Source: Luteibacter jiangsuensis (GTDB lineage Bacteria > Pseudomonadota > Gammaproteobacteria > Xanthomonadales > Rhodanobacteraceae). From it: 64,000 bases of DNA. Of the stretch, positions 1-9,851 are shown in pieces (the stretch's first letter is position 1; every line of letters starts with the position of its first letter). The notes under the pieces are model-generated. The model ran no database searches, was not told where the DNA came from, and saw nothing but the letters and a program-made list of their open reading frames with translations. The position numbers were made by a program, and so were the translations under genes. The stretch is from the NCBI RefSeq assembly GCF_011742555.1, contig NZ_JAAQQR010000001.1, forward strand, positions 62,001-126,000. Reading direction: 5' to 3'.

Positions 1-940
1 GATGCAGCATGGAACGGCCGTCCGGGTTGTCTTCGACGGTGACCAGGCCGTTCCGGGCGTCGTCCCCCAACAGGTCGCGCAGTCGCGCCGGTGCAGGCGC
101 CGGGGTGCCCGGCGTGGAAGGCAGCGGCACGCCGTGCAGACCGATGTCTGCAAGCGCGGCATTGGCAGGTGCACCCAGTCCGTTCAGACGGCTGTGCAGG
201 AACACCCACACGCCACCGACGACGACAAGTCCGGCCAGCAGGGCAAGGCCCAGGGGCCACCCTCGACGGGACACCAGCGGCCGGTCGAGTCCCTGCCATT
301 GCGTGGACAGGGTTTCCGGTGGCGTGCCGCGGTAGGTCCTGATGCGCGCGTAGACGTCCTCGCGTAGGTCGGCAAGACGCGCGAGGCCACCGGGCTCGAC
401 GAGATAGCGGCCACCGAAGCCCAGCGCCAGGCACAGGTACATCAGTTCGACGAGGTCGATGTGCCGTAGCATGTCTCGCGAGAGATGCTCGAGGATCAGG
501 AAGAACTTCTCGCCACCGTAGGCTTCGCCGTGAAAGGTCACGAGCAACGTCTGCCGTTGCCAGCCCGTCTGCTCGCCCCAGGGCGCATCGAGGATGGATT
601 CGTCGAGCATCGTGCACAGCACGTAGCGCGCGGTCATGGCCGCCTGGCGGTCGACGCCGGCGGCTTCCGCGGCGGCATCGAATCGTTTCACGGCGTCCAC
701 GCTGCGCTCGCGCAGCAGGCCGATGTCGGGCATGTCCACCGTGGTCCGCAACTGCGACGCAAGCAGCAGGATCGGATTGGCCGCGCGTACCAGGCGGTTG
801 CCGCCGGCTTCGGGGAGCGGCGCGTCGGCGTCCGGTACCTGTGCCGGCCGCGGCGACCGGGCCGGAGATGTGGGGTACGCCGGTGCGGCCCGGACGACGG
901 TGGCATCGTCGTCGATCGGCCTGCGGGAATCATGGGTCAT
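1..940 (-). CDS. tssL: TssL/DotU type VI secretion membrane protein, extended form (3' end beyond window)
   Basis: Inner-membrane subunit of the T6SS TssJLM complex. Translating the complement from the ATG at 940 gives at least 313 residues: a proline-rich leader (about 1-45), the DotU domain (about 50-215) with NPILLLASQL, MLDESILDAPWG and FHGEAYGGEKFF typical of the family, one transmembrane helix near 228-247 (LGLALLAGLVVVGGVWVFL), and a Pro/Ala linker. The last visible residues (NGLVTVEDNPDGRS) look like the start of a C-terminal OmpA-like peptidoglycan-binding domain, as in extended TssL proteins; that part is inferred because the frame is still open at the window edge. The start lies 3 bases after the tssK stop, so the two are probably co-translated. 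Product confidence is high; the 3' end is unknown. Confidence 0.93.
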   Translation of the reverse strand, partial: MTHDSRRPIDDDATVVRAAPAYPTSPARSPRPAQVPDADAPLPEAGGNRLVRAANPILLLASQLRTTVDMPDIGLLRERSVDAVKRFDAAAEAAGVDRQAAMTARYVLCTMLDESILDAPWGEQTGWQRQTLLVTFHGEAYGGEKFFLILEHLSRDMLRHIDLVELMYLCLALGFGGRYLVEPGGLARLADLREDVYARIRTYRGTPPETLSTQWQGLDRPLVSRRGWPLGLALLAGLVVVGGVWVFLHSRLNGLGAPANAALADIGLHGVPLPSTPGTPAPAPARLRDLLGDDARNGLVTVEDNPDGRSMLH

Positions 941-943
941 CGA

Positions 944-2284
944 TCAGTTCCTCACGGCCCAGAGCTCGAGCGCCAGGCCGTCAAAGCCGCTGCCGAAATG
1001 CAAGGCCACGCCGCCGGATGTCCGCAGCGTCTTCCACATGGGCGAACGGGTGTCGAGTTCGAAGTACTGGTAACCGGCGTGGTAAGGGATCTGGCGCGGC
1101 GCCGACCCCATGGTGGTCACCGCGACGCCGGGGAGCTGCAGGTTCACGAGGTCGCGGATCTTCTCGACGGGCCCGATCTTCGACTGCGTGGGCAGCCGCC
1201 GGCGCATGTCGTCGGAGGCGATGTCGGCCTTGGCCGCCAGGACGAACGCCGCGCTGTCCAACAGCGTCTTGTCCGGCAGCGTCCCTACCCACACCCCGTA
1301 CTTCCGCTGCTGCAACGGAATGGATACGGCCGTCTGTTCCAGCACGGCGCTGAGGCTCGTCCGGAGCGAGGCGATCACCGGCTCGAACGACTCGCGCAGC
1401 CGCTCGTGCCGGTACGCGGGAAAGGTCTCGGCGCGTTTGCCCGGCAAGGTGAACGTCGCCAGTTCCCCGGCCATGACGAGCAGGAGGCGATAGAGGTCCT
1501 CCGGGTGCAGCAACGGGGCGTCCGCATGGTGCGCGAGCAGGGGCTGGTAACGGTTGACCAGTTGCAGCATCAGGAAATCGGAGATTTCCGCGGTGCTCGT
1601 GCGATCCATGCCGGCGACTCGATGAGCCAGTGCCTCGCCGCGTTGGTGGAGCATGCCAAGCAGCTCGGTAATGAACAGGGCGAGGCGCCGCGCCGCGCCG
1701 CAGGCCACGGCGGACGGGATGAATGCCTCGTCGAGGACCACGCGCCGGTCCGCCCGGCACTCCGTGACGTGTGCCAGCGGCAACTCCACCAGCCCCTCGC
1801 GCGACTGCACGCCGGCGACGAGCCGCGTCGCGAGCCCGCCCACCTCGAGCACGACACTGCCTGGCGTGCTTCCCGACGCATCGCTCACTTCCACGTCGCG
1901 CACGCGCAATCGTGCAAGCTGACCGGGCGCCATGACGTCCGGCCATGCACTCTCCGGTTGCGTGGGCGAACGCAGCGGCAGCGTCAGATAGACGGTCTGC
2001 TCGCGCCAGTCCGGCTGGATCTCCAACGGCGGCGGGCAATCGTCGCGGTCGGGCATGGAGAATGGCGTGCCGTCGGGAAACACGCCCCGGGCACGGCGGA
2101 TGCCGAGCTTGCCGATGTCGAGCAGTTCGCGATCGAGTTCGAGCTCCTCGAATCCCCACGCATGGGCGCGCAACGTCGCCGCACGCAGCTCGACGTAGCG
2201 TTCCATGTAGCGGTCTTGCTGCTGCATGTGCTGGGGACGCAGGAAGAGCCCTTCGCTCCAGACGACCTTGTTGGAGTTACTCAC
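944..2284 (-). CDS. tssK: TssK type VI secretion baseplate protein
   Basis: The 446-residue product begins MSNSNKVVWSEGLFLRPQHM, the conserved TssK N-terminus (VasE/ImpJ family, usually about 440-450 residues). TssK trimers link the TssEFG baseplate wedge to the TssLM membrane complex. The family's internal blocks are present (QRKYGVWVG, near the C-terminus QYFELD and WKTLRTSGGVALHF). The start overlaps the stop of the upstream FHA gene by four bases and the stop lies 3 bases before the tssL start, so it sits inside one transcription unit. Full length, no defects seen. Confidence 0.97.
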   Translation of the reverse strand: MSNSNKVVWSEGLFLRPQHMQQQDRYMERYVELRAATLRAHAWGFEELELDRELLDIGKLGIRRARGVFPDGTPFSMPDRDDCPPPLEIQPDWREQTVYLTLPLRSPTQPESAWPDVMAPGQLARLRVRDVEVSDASGSTPGSVVLEVGGLATRLVAGVQSREGLVELPLAHVTECRADRRVVLDEAFIPSAVACGAARRLALFITELLGMLHQRGEALAHRVAGMDRTSTAEISDFLMLQLVNRYQPLLAHHADAPLLHPEDLYRLLLVMAGELATFTLPGKRAETFPAYRHERLRESFEPVIASLRTSLSAVLEQTAVSIPLQQRKYGVWVGTLPDKTLLDSAAFVLAAKADIASDDMRRRLPTQSKIGPVEKIRDLVNLQLPGVAVTTMGSAPRQIPYHAGYQYFELDTRSPMWKTLRTSGGVALHFGSGFDGLALELWAVRN

Positions 2285-3639
2285 AGGCGTCGCTCCCCCG
2301 CCGTGTCGCTTCGTCGGCCCCGCGCGAGTTGATCCTCGTAGGCGCGCGCGAACTCGTCACCGAAAAGGCGACGGAATCGCTCCTCGGGATCCTTGGCAAG
2401 GCGCTCGAAGTGCGCGCGGTAGCGCTCCCACGGGCCGTTGCCGCCTTGAAACCCGAAACGCGGCCGCCGCTTCGCATCCCCCGCTTCCTCGAACCGGCCG
2501 GGCTCGAACTGGCGCATGAGATCCTCGAAGGCCTCGCGCACGCCGGCCAGGAGGGCGACCTGGTGCACGCGGATGTCGTCCATCGCATCGGCGATGGCCG
2601 CACTGCCCGAGAGGAATGCGTCGCTGCCCGGAGCGAGGATGCGTGCCATGGCTTCGCTGGGCGTCGGTGCGAACTTGAGCGGATTGTTCTCCGTGCGCCG
2701 GATGAGGGTCGCCGGCATGCGGAAACCGTTCTTCAGTTCGGCCCGCGCGCGCAGCACGTCCATGACGCCTTCCAGCAAGGCAAGGAACAGCGGCTCCATG
2801 CCGCTCGGCTGTACCTGCGCCGACGCGGGTCGTTCTTCGCGGCCAGCCTGAGCGATCGACGGTGGTGCAGAGACCGGAGCAACCGGCGTGGAGGCCGTGG
2901 CCGGCATCGCGGGCGTCGTGGCGCCGACCGGCTCGATCTCTGCCGCGGTCGATGCCGGCATGGCGAACTGGCTGCGCGTGAGGTCCCAGTTCTCCGGCAG
3001 CACGGGTGGCTTTCTCGCCGTGTCGATGGACACCCCGGAAGCCTGGAACTGCGCGTGGACGGCGTGGCCGTGCGAGAACAGCGGCGAGGCCTCGTCGTTG
3101 GGCACGACGGCCCCACCACCGGCCGGCGACAGCCACGCCATCGGATCGAGCGAGGCCGCCGACGCCGACACCTTCGACGGCGATGCGAAGTCCGGCAGAT
3201 CGGAGCGCGGGCCTGCGACGAACGGCAAGGTCGCCGCCGCGGTCCTGCCCGTCGGCTCGCCATCGGCGGCCGCGGCGTCGCGCTGTGCGGTGGCGGTGGT
3301 GTCCATGCCCGGCGTGTCGATCGCCACGTCGATGTCGATCGTATCGATGCGCAGGCGGTCGCCATCGACAAGCAGCACGGGTTCCCCGGCGTGCAGCGCG
3401 ACACCATTCCGCAGCATGCCATTGGTGCTGCGGTCCTCGAGGAAGTACTGCCCGTTGAGGAATCGCACCTGCGCATGGAGGCGGGAGATACCCTTGGCGG
3501 CGAGTACCCAGTCGCACTGCTCGCCGCGGCCGATGGAGAGATCGGCGCCCTGTATCAGGCGGCTGCGCTCGGATGCGTGCGCGTCGGGGAGGGCGTCGGC
3601 GACGGTCAGGCGCAGCGTGGGTCGGATGTCGGCATCCAT
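2281..3639 (-). CDS. tagH: FHA-domain type VI secretion protein (TagH/ImpI/VasC-like)
   Basis: The 452-residue protein has an N-terminal forkhead-associated domain (about residues 25-95) with the phosphothreonine-binding signature SIGRGEQCDW, ISRLHAQV and STNGMLRNG. A long Ala/Pro/Thr linker follows, then a C-terminal T6SS-type domain (about 280-452) with PLFLALLEGVMDVLRARAELK and NNPLKFAPTPSEAM. In other T6SSs, Fha proteins are phosphorylated by the kinase PpkA to trigger assembly; no kinase or phosphatase gene is visible here, though one may lie beyond the left edge. The frame is open further upstream, but the ATG at 3639 makes a TGATG overlap with the previous stop and directly precedes the FHA domain, so I use it. 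Confidence 0.9.
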   Translation of the reverse strand: MDADIRPTLRLTVADALPDAHASERSRLIQGADLSIGRGEQCDWVLAAKGISRLHAQVRFLNGQYFLEDRSTNGMLRNGVALHAGEPVLLVDGDRLRIDTIDIDVAIDTPGMDTTATAQRDAAAADGEPTGRTAAATLPFVAGPRSDLPDFASPSKVSASAASLDPMAWLSPAGGGAVVPNDEASPLFSHGHAVHAQFQASGVSIDTARKPPVLPENWDLTRSQFAMPASTAAEIEPVGATTPAMPATASTPVAPVSAPPSIAQAGREERPASAQVQPSGMEPLFLALLEGVMDVLRARAELKNGFRMPATLIRRTENNPLKFAPTPSEAMARILAPGSDAFLSGSAAIADAMDDIRVHQVALLAGVREAFEDLMRQFEPGRFEEAGDAKRRPRFGFQGGNGPWERYRAHFERLAKDPEERFRRLFGDEFARAYEDQLARGRRSDTAGERRL

Positions 3640-4175
3640 CAGGATTCCTCCGTGGGCAAGAGAGTGAGGCCCGTTTCGGCGAACGCGCGGCAGCAGGACG
3701 CGAAGACGGGAGACGACGCGGCGGCCAGCAACACCGCGCCCGCGGCCATGCGCGGCATCAGCGGGAGCGGCACGGGCCCGATCGCCTTGCCGGCGGCGTC
3801 GGTGAGGTTGCCGGTGCTCCAACCGGCGCCGGCCGCGAGCATCGGTCCGATGCCGACAAATCGCTGCCGCGCGGCGAAAGCGAGTGCCGATGCGCGATCT
3901 GTTTCGCGCCGATGGCGCAACCACGATTCGGCCAGCGTGAGGCCTTCGCCATCGACGGCGGAAAGCTGGCCCTCACGCACGCACTGGCATGCCCACGGCA
4001 CCACGTACCCGCGGGGCAGCCAGCCAGCAAGCAGGCGCAACGCGGTGCCGGGCTGGCCCCCGTCGAGCAGGGCGCGAATGGCCTCGCCCGGGGGCGAACC
4101 GGGATGCAGCGTGGTCAATGACGCCGGCAGGATGCCCATGGCCTGGGCCACGTCGGGAAGGCTTGGGCGCGTCAT
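3639..4175 (-). CDS. T6SS-associated protein of unknown function (DUF6931-like)
   Basis: A 178-residue cytoplasmic-looking protein with no signal peptide. It carries an alpha-helical repeat-like block (LRLLAGWLPRGYVVPWACQC), a second block (LTLAESWLRHRRETDRASAL), and an Ala/Gly-rich C-terminal segment (MPRMAAGAVLLAAASS). This layout matches my memory of the DUF6931 family, often found next to T6SS genes; I could not check that. Its ATG overlaps the vgrG stop by four bases and its stop overlaps the fha start by one, so its expression is tied to VgrG. Position directly after vgrG allows an adaptor, chaperone or regulatory role, but nothing in the sequence decides. Confidence 0.75.
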   Translation of the reverse strand: MTRPSLPDVAQAMGILPASLTTLHPGSPPGEAIRALLDGGQPGTALRLLAGWLPRGYVVPWACQCVREGQLSAVDGEGLTLAESWLRHRRETDRASALAFAARQRFVGIGPMLAAGAGWSTGNLTDAAGKAIGPVPLPLMPRMAAGAVLLAAASSPVFASCCRAFAETGLTLLPTEES

Positions 4176-6136
4176 GCGAGCAGCGGGGGTTTGCCGGTGA
4201 GCACCGCCGGCCCGAGTGTCGCGGTGAGGGTCAGGGCCGCACCGGCGGTCACCGCCACCGCCGCCGCTGCATTCACGTCGACGGCAGCAGCAGCGGTGAC
4301 CGATACCGCCGCGCCCGCCGTGAGCGAGATGGCGGCCCCCGACGTGATCGACGTGGCCGCACCGGCGGCGAGGTTGATGGTGCCGGTGGCCGTGCTCCGC
4401 AGCATGGACCCCGTGACCTGGATCTGACCCGCGCTGTTCATGGTGATGCGCGCCAGACCGGTGACGAATTCGATTTCCTCGCCCGCTTCGATGCGCAGCC
4501 TGCGACCCACGTGCAAGGTATCGTCGCGGCCGACGGTATGCATGCGGTCGCGTTTGATCTCACCCGAGTGGTCGCGCTCGGCCTCCACGCGGAGGTCGCG
4601 CTGCGCATGCAGGAAAAGTTCTTCCTCGCCTTTCTTGTCCTCGAAGCGCAACTCGTTGGCGTCGCCGGGGCCGCCCATGAGGCTGCGGCTTACCACACCG
4701 CTCTTCGTGCGCTCGTCGGGCAGCGGGTAAGGCGGCATATGCTCCTGGTTGTAGACGCTGCCGATGATGAGCGGGCGATCCGGGTCGCCCTCGAGGAAGC
4801 TGACCACCACCTCCTGGCCGACACGGGGAATCTGGATCGCACCCCAGCGTTTGCCGGCCCACTGCGAGGCCACACGGACAGGGCACGACTGGTCGGAGTG
4901 CGGACGCGACGGCGTGTTCCAGAAGAACTGCACCTGCACCCGGCCGTACTTGTCGACCGCGATGTCCTCGTCCGCCGGCCCATGCACGAGCGCGGTCTGC
5001 AACCCATGGATCACGGGTCGAGGGGTAACCTGGGGCGACCGGTAAGGCTGTCGCCCGCGAATCGCCTGGAACGCGCAGGCAAACGGCGGCTCGCCCTCGT
5101 CGGCCTCGTTGCCGCCTGCCTGGTAATCGGGTTCCACGAGGCGGATATGCGTCGCCGTGACGAGGTATTCGTCGTTCGCCGCGGACAGCGGAAAGTCCGC
5201 CAGCCGGAACAGGCTGCCCGTCGCCATGCCGACGGCATCGGTGGTACCCGAAGACACCGCCTTGGCGACGTTCTGCGCGTCGATGCGCACCTGCGCATAG
5301 CGCCGGCCGTCGTCCATCCGCTGGGAAAAACCGGGACCGCCATACGGGAAATCGAATCCTTCGAGACGGGCGCCGGTGTAGCCTTCGACGCTGTCGCTTG
5401 GAGGTTCGTCGTTCAACAACGAAGCCCGCGGGCGCAGGTAGTCGTAGTCGTCCAGCTTTACCCGCGTGGGCCGGATGCCCCGCGCTATCGTCCATTCCGC
5501 AATGGACGCCGTCATGCGCGAACCGCGCTCCGAAGGCGGCACATAAGGAAGGGACTCGAAGCCCGGCACGGCCGCATGCGCGCCGAGCGCATCGGCAAGC
5601 ACCATCGTGTGCACGCCATCGGCGTGCGTGAAGTAGTAATAGATGCCTTCCTGTTCCATCAGGCGGCTGATGAAGGCGAAACCGCTTTCGCGGTACTGCA
5701 CGCAGTATTCGCGCGGCGGATAGTTCGCCGAGAGCCGCACACTCACGTCGGTGAAACCGAATTCGGAGAGCATCTGCCGAACGATGTCGGGCACGGAGAC
5801 GTTCTTGAAGATGCGGCAGTCGGTTGCCTGGGTCAGCAGCCAGGCACGCGGAACCACGCGCAGCACATACGTCGCGTAACGCACGGTGTCGATGTTGACG
5901 AACGCGCCCTGCTCCGCTTCCGCCACCATGCCGTTGAAGTAGCGCACGAACCCCTGCGGTGTCGTGACCGTGACGGTGGCGGGCGTGCCGAGCAGGCCGC
6001 GAAGGTCGACCTGCACGTTCCTGCTCAGGGCCTCGATGCGATAGTCGAACAGGGACCCCAGGGATTCCCTGGCGGCCATGTTCGCGAAGAGCAACGCTGC
6101 ACCCTCTTGCGTCTGCAGTGTGATGGCATGACTCAC
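4172..6136 (-). CDS. vgrG: VgrG (TssI) type VI secretion spike protein
   Basis: A 654-residue spike trimer subunit. The N-terminal gp27-like part (about 1-380) shows SLFDYRIEALS, SEFGFTDVSVR, REYCVQYRESGFAFISRLME and GIYYYFTH. The gp5-like OB fold follows with YGRVQVQFFWN, WAGKRWGAIQIPRVGQEVVV and the diagnostic FLEGDPDRPLIIGSVYN. The needle contains GEEELFLHAQRDLR. From about residue 585 the C-terminus becomes an Ala/Thr/Val repeat (units such as AGAAVSVTAA) and ends at PPLLA, with no enzymatic extension domain, so this is a structural or cargo VgrG rather than an evolved effector. The start is GTG in a GTGA overlap with the upstream stop. Confidence 0.96.
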   Translation of the reverse strand: MSHAITLQTQEGAALLFANMAARESLGSLFDYRIEALSRNVQVDLRGLLGTPATVTVTTPQGFVRYFNGMVAEAEQGAFVNIDTVRYATYVLRVVPRAWLLTQATDCRIFKNVSVPDIVRQMLSEFGFTDVSVRLSANYPPREYCVQYRESGFAFISRLMEQEGIYYYFTHADGVHTMVLADALGAHAAVPGFESLPYVPPSERGSRMTASIAEWTIARGIRPTRVKLDDYDYLRPRASLLNDEPPSDSVEGYTGARLEGFDFPYGGPGFSQRMDDGRRYAQVRIDAQNVAKAVSSGTTDAVGMATGSLFRLADFPLSAANDEYLVTATHIRLVEPDYQAGGNEADEGEPPFACAFQAIRGRQPYRSPQVTPRPVIHGLQTALVHGPADEDIAVDKYGRVQVQFFWNTPSRPHSDQSCPVRVASQWAGKRWGAIQIPRVGQEVVVSFLEGDPDRPLIIGSVYNQEHMPPYPLPDERTKSGVVSRSLMGGPGDANELRFEDKKGEEELFLHAQRDLRVEAERDHSGEIKRDRMHTVGRDDTLHVGRRLRIEAGEEIEFVTGLARITMNSAGQIQVTGSMLRSTATGTINLAAGAATSITSGAAISLTAGAAVSVTAAAAVDVNAAAAVAVTAGAALTLTATLGPAVLTGKPPLLA

Positions 6137-7155
6137 GTCAAGACCTCAGTCGGAAAGGCAGGCAGGCAACAGGTGAGGCCGTCGATGCCGGCCTCCGTAA
6201 GGCCCATGTCCGCAAGCTTCTTGTACTCGGGCCCCATGTCCATGCCGGAGCCGTTGAGGTGGTGCACCGCCCAATCCTTGCCGTCCTCCGTCGGGGCCAG
6301 ACTGAATTGGACGCGATCCTTGCGCTCGGCACCTTGCTTCGACGTGCCGACGCGCTGGTACTCATGCAGGGTGTACTCCTGCCGCGTGACGAAGGTCACG
6401 CCATCGATGAGCGGTTGCACCGGCGCACCGCGGCGCGTCGTACGGTACCGAGGCTTTGCGGCCAGGAGTCGCACGTACCAATCCGAGAGCCCGCGATAGG
6501 TATCGGTGAACTCCTGCTTGCGCGAGCGCACTTCCTCGAAGAAGCGCTGTTCGTCGCCCTGGTCGATGGTCGTGCTTCTCGGGATGGGCGCACGGCCCGG
6601 CGCGGCGGGCTGGAATCGGCGGTCGGCGACCTTCGCCGCGCGGCGTTCGCTGTTCTTGTTCTGCGACATATGGTCGGTCTGGAACTTGAGCGTGAAGCCG
6701 AACTCGGTGGTGTGAGAGGAGGCGAGGCTATGGAGAACGATGAACGGAAACGGATTCCGCCGGTTCGGCTGCAGGGCCGAGGCCGCCGCGGAGAGCGCGA
6801 TGAAGCGTGCGCGCACCACACCGTCGTCGAATCCGCCGGCGAGGAGCTGCCGGTCCTTCCGCCACGACGAGGCCCGAACGGTATCGGCCGCCCGCGTCAG
6901 CAAGGCATTGGTGTCGGGAAAATTCGCCCTCTCGTCCCATGGGGCCACGGCCAGGCGCTCCACCGGTCCACCGGCCTGCTTCTGTAGTTCCATCAGCAGT
7001 CCGTGCACGGCCTCCCATGCGGCATCGCCCACCTCCGCCTTCGACGTGCGGATCCACCCGCCGAAGAGTTCGAGGTCCAGCACGAGGGAAGCCGGTTCGC
7101 CCGGCGTCATGACGACGCCGCGTGTCTGGTGCACGAGGTACTCGAGGAATCTCAT
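6133..7155 (-). CDS. T6SS operon protein of unknown function
   Basis: A 340-residue protein I do not recognise. It begins [16 protein letters not shown] and has no signal peptide or clear transmembrane helix. The middle is basic and hydrophilic (MSQNKNSERRAAKVADRR, then GDEQRFFEEVRSRKQEF), and the C-terminal third has YTLHEYQRVGTSKQGAERKDRV, resembling a beta-rich binding domain. It starts in an ATGA overlap with the clpV stop and ends in a GTGA overlap with vgrG, so it is translated together with the spike. Candidate roles are effector loading or a baseplate accessory; both are inference from position. The lack of signal peptide and tight coupling argue against an unrelated insertion. Confidence 0.75.
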   Translation of the reverse strand: MRFLEYLVHQTRGVVMTPGEPASLVLDLELFGGWIRTSKAEVGDAAWEAVHGLLMELQKQAGGPVERLAVAPWDERANFPDTNALLTRAADTVRASSWRKDRQLLAGGFDDGVVRARFIALSAAASALQPNRRNPFPFIVLHSLASSHTTEFGFTLKFQTDHMSQNKNSERRAAKVADRRFQPAAPGRAPIPRSTTIDQGDEQRFFEEVRSRKQEFTDTYRGLSDWYVRLLAAKPRYRTTRRGAPVQPLIDGVTFVTRQEYTLHEYQRVGTSKQGAERKDRVQFSLAPTEDGKDWAVHHLNGSGMDMGPEYKKLADMGLTEAGIDGLTCCLPAFPTEVLT

Positions 7156-9851
7156 GGCGTTACTCCGTCGGTAGCGACATCGAAGCGATAGCCGAAGCCG
7201 CCATCGGCCACGGACACTTCCACGCGCTCGATCGTTTGGCCCTCAAGCGTGCGGCGCAGGAATTCGCGACTGATGTCGGGCAGCATCGTCTGGGTGAGAA
7301 TCGCGTCGATCATGCGGCCACCGGATTCGGACTCCGTGCAGCGCGCCACCACGCGATCGACCACGTCGTCGCCATAGACGAACGGCACGCGGTAACGTGA
7401 CTCCACCCGGCGGGCGACGCGATTCAGCTGCAGGCGAACGATGCGCGACAGCATGCCGGCATCCAGCGGGTAGTACGGCACGACGACAAGCCGGCCGAGC
7501 AGTGCCGGCGGAAAGACGTCCAGCAGGGGCCGGCGCAAGGCGGCCGCCATGGTATCGACGTCGGGGCGCACGCCGCTGGCGCAAAGCGTCTCGATGTCTC
7601 GCGTCCCCGCGTTCGTGGTCAACAGGATGAGCGTGTTGCGGAAGTCGATCGCCCTGCCCTCGCCGTCTTCCATCACGCCCTTGTCGAACACCTGGAAGAA
7701 GATCTCGTGCACATCCGGATGGGCCTTCTCCACCTCGTCGAGCAGCACGACGGAGTACGGTTTGCGACGGACCGCTTCGGTAAGCACACCGCCTTCGCCG
7801 TAGCCGACGTAGCCTGGCGGTGCGCCTTTGAGGGTCGATACCGTATGTGCTTCCTGGAATTCGCTCATGTTGATGGTGATGACGTTCTGGTCGCCGCCAT
7901 ACAGCGCTTCGGCCAGCGCGAGCGCCGTCTCCGTCTTGCCCACCCCCGAGGTGCCGGCGAGCATGAACACGCCGATCGGTTTATCCGGGTTGTCCAACCC
8001 GGCACGCGAGGTCTGGATGCGTCGGGCGATGGCCTCCATGGCGTGGTCCTGGCCGATGACCCGCTGCCCCATGAGCGCGGCGAGATTCATCACGGTTTCC
8101 GTCTCGCTGCGGACCATCCGTCCCACGGGTATGCCGGTCCAGTCGGCCACCACGGCCGCCACGGCCTGCGCATCGACCCACGGATGGATCAACGGGTGTT
8201 CGCCCTGCAACTCGGCCAACCGTTCCTGCAATGCGGCCAGTTCCTCGCGAATGGCGCCGACGTCGACCGTTTCGGGCTCCGCTTCGTCGCCGGCCGGGGC
8301 GAGAGCGCCCGCATTCGCGTTGCGCAGTGTCGCGCGCAAGGTCAGGATCTCGGTGACGAGGCTCGATTCCTCACCCCACGCGTGCTCGACGCGCGCCAGT
8401 TCGTTCCGTGCATCGCCAAGGGCCGCTTCCCTCGATGCGCGGCGTTCCGTCGTGTCCAGCCCTACCGCGGTCTCCCGCTCGATGACGGACATTTCCAGCG
8501 TGAGATGCTCGATGCGGCGACGTACCTCGGCCACTTTCGCGGGAACGGCGTGCAGGCTCACGGCCACGCGGGCACACGCCGTGTCGAGGAGGCTCACCGC
8601 CTTGTCGGGCAATTGCCGCGCGGGGATGTAACGATGCGAGAGTTGCACCGACGCCTCCACCGCCTCGTCCAGCACCTGCACGCCGTGATGCGATTCCATG
8701 ACCCCGGCGATGCTGCGCAGCATGAGGATGCCTCGTGCTTCGTCGGGCTCGCCGACCTGCACTCTCTGGAAGCGGCGCGTGAGTGCCGGATCCTTCTCGA
8801 TATGCTTCTTGTATTCGGCCCACGTCGTGGCGCCGATGGTGCGCAAGCCCCCACGGGCCAGCGCCGGCTTCAGCAGGTTGGCGGCGTCCCCTGTTCCGGC
8901 CGCGCCACCCGCACCCACCAGCGTATGCGCCTCGTCGATGAAGAGGACGACAGGGACCGCCGAGGCCAGCACCTCGTCGATGACATGGCGAAGGCGATCC
9001 TCGAACTCGCCCTTCATGCTGGCACCGGCCTGCAGCAGGCCGATGTCGAGAACACGCAGTTCCACGTCGCGAAGAGCCGGCGGAACGTCGCCTTCCACGA
9101 TGCGCAACGCCAGCCCCTCCACGACGGCCGTCTTGCCCACGCCCGCCTCGCCCACGAGCATCGGATTGTTCTGTCGTCGGCGCATCAGCACGTCGACGAC
9201 CTGGCGGATTTCGTCGTCGCGACCGACCACGGGATCGATCGCCCCGTCGCGCGCCTGCGCCGTCAGGTCCACCGTGTAGAGCTGCAACGCCTGTCGCTCG
9301 CCGGGCACGCCCACCGACGGCGCACCGGCGTCGCCGCCTGCCGCACGGAACCCGTCGGTCGGCGTCTGCCGGTCTTCGGGCGAGCCGGCGATGATCCCGG
9401 GCAGATCCTCGATGAGGCGCTCCGCGTTGAATCGCTCGAACTCTTTCGACATGGAGGTGAGCACATGGCGAAGACGGCGCGTGCGGAGCATCGCAGCCAG
9501 CAGGTAACCGGTACGCACCTGCGACTCGCCGAAGGTGAGCGTCGCGTAAACCCAGGCACGCTCGACTGCTTCTTCGATGTCGGCCGACAGGTCGCTCACC
9601 GCCGTGGCCCCGCCAGGCAGGCGTTCGATCGCGTCGGTCACGTCCCGCGCCAGGCGCGAGGGGTCGAGCGAGGCATGCCTTACGAGCCGGTGGAGGTCGG
9701 AGTCCGCCAGAGCGAGGATCTGCTGGAGCCAGTGCACCAGCTCCACCTCGCGGTTGCCGCGCAGGCGGCAAGCGACCGTGGCACCCTCGATGGCCGTGTA
9801 CGCGAGACGGTTGAGCTTGCCGAACAGGGCCGTGCGGCTGATATCACTCAC
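7152..9851 (-). CDS. tssH: TssH (ClpV) AAA+ ATPase of type VI secretion
   Basis: The Hsp100 disaggregase that recycles contracted TssBC sheath. The 899 residues comprise a ClpV-type N domain (about 1-160), a first AAA+ module with Walker A GEAGVGKT (234-241) and Walker B VVLFIDE (301-307), a coiled-coil middle domain, and a second AAA+ module with Walker [10 protein letters not shown] near 635 and Walker [14 protein letters not shown]. The frame is open further upstream, but the first codons read [14 protein letters not shown] from a GTG at 9851 that forms a GTGA overlap with the tssG stop. That gives the usual ClpV length and N-terminus. Confidence 0.97.
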   Translation of the reverse strand: MSDISRTALFGKLNRLAYTAIEGATVACRLRGNREVELVHWLQQILALADSDLHRLVRHASLDPSRLARDVTDAIERLPGGATAVSDLSADIEEAVERAWVYATLTFGESQVRTGYLLAAMLRTRRLRHVLTSMSKEFERFNAERLIEDLPGIIAGSPEDRQTPTDGFRAAGGDAGAPSVGVPGERQALQLYTVDLTAQARDGAIDPVVGRDDEIRQVVDVLMRRRQNNPMLVGEAGVGKTAVVEGLALRIVEGDVPPALRDVELRVLDIGLLQAGASMKGEFEDRLRHVIDEVLASAVPVVLFIDEAHTLVGAGGAAGTGDAANLLKPALARGGLRTIGATTWAEYKKHIEKDPALTRRFQRVQVGEPDEARGILMLRSIAGVMESHHGVQVLDEAVEASVQLSHRYIPARQLPDKAVSLLDTACARVAVSLHAVPAKVAEVRRRIEHLTLEMSVIERETAVGLDTTERRASREAALGDARNELARVEHAWGEESSLVTEILTLRATLRNANAGALAPAGDEAEPETVDVGAIREELAALQERLAELQGEHPLIHPWVDAQAVAAVVADWTGIPVGRMVRSETETVMNLAALMGQRVIGQDHAMEAIARRIQTSRAGLDNPDKPIGVFMLAGTSGVGKTETALALAEALYGGDQNVITINMSEFQEAHTVSTLKGAPPGYVGYGEGGVLTEAVRRKPYSVVLLDEVEKAHPDVHEIFFQVFDKGVMEDGEGRAIDFRNTLILLTTNAGTRDIETLCASGVRPDVDTMAAALRRPLLDVFPPALLGRLVVVPYYPLDAGMLSRIVRLQLNRVARRVESRYRVPFVYGDDVVDRVVARCTESESGGRMIDAILTQTMLPDISREFLRRTLEGQTIERVEVSVADGGFGYRFDVATDGVTP

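Noticed and set aside
4000..7000. Long plus-strand frames across the T6SS genes
   Set aside because: They mirror vgrG and its neighbours, are rich in Arg/His/Gly and show no domain; the minus-strand genes are unambiguous.
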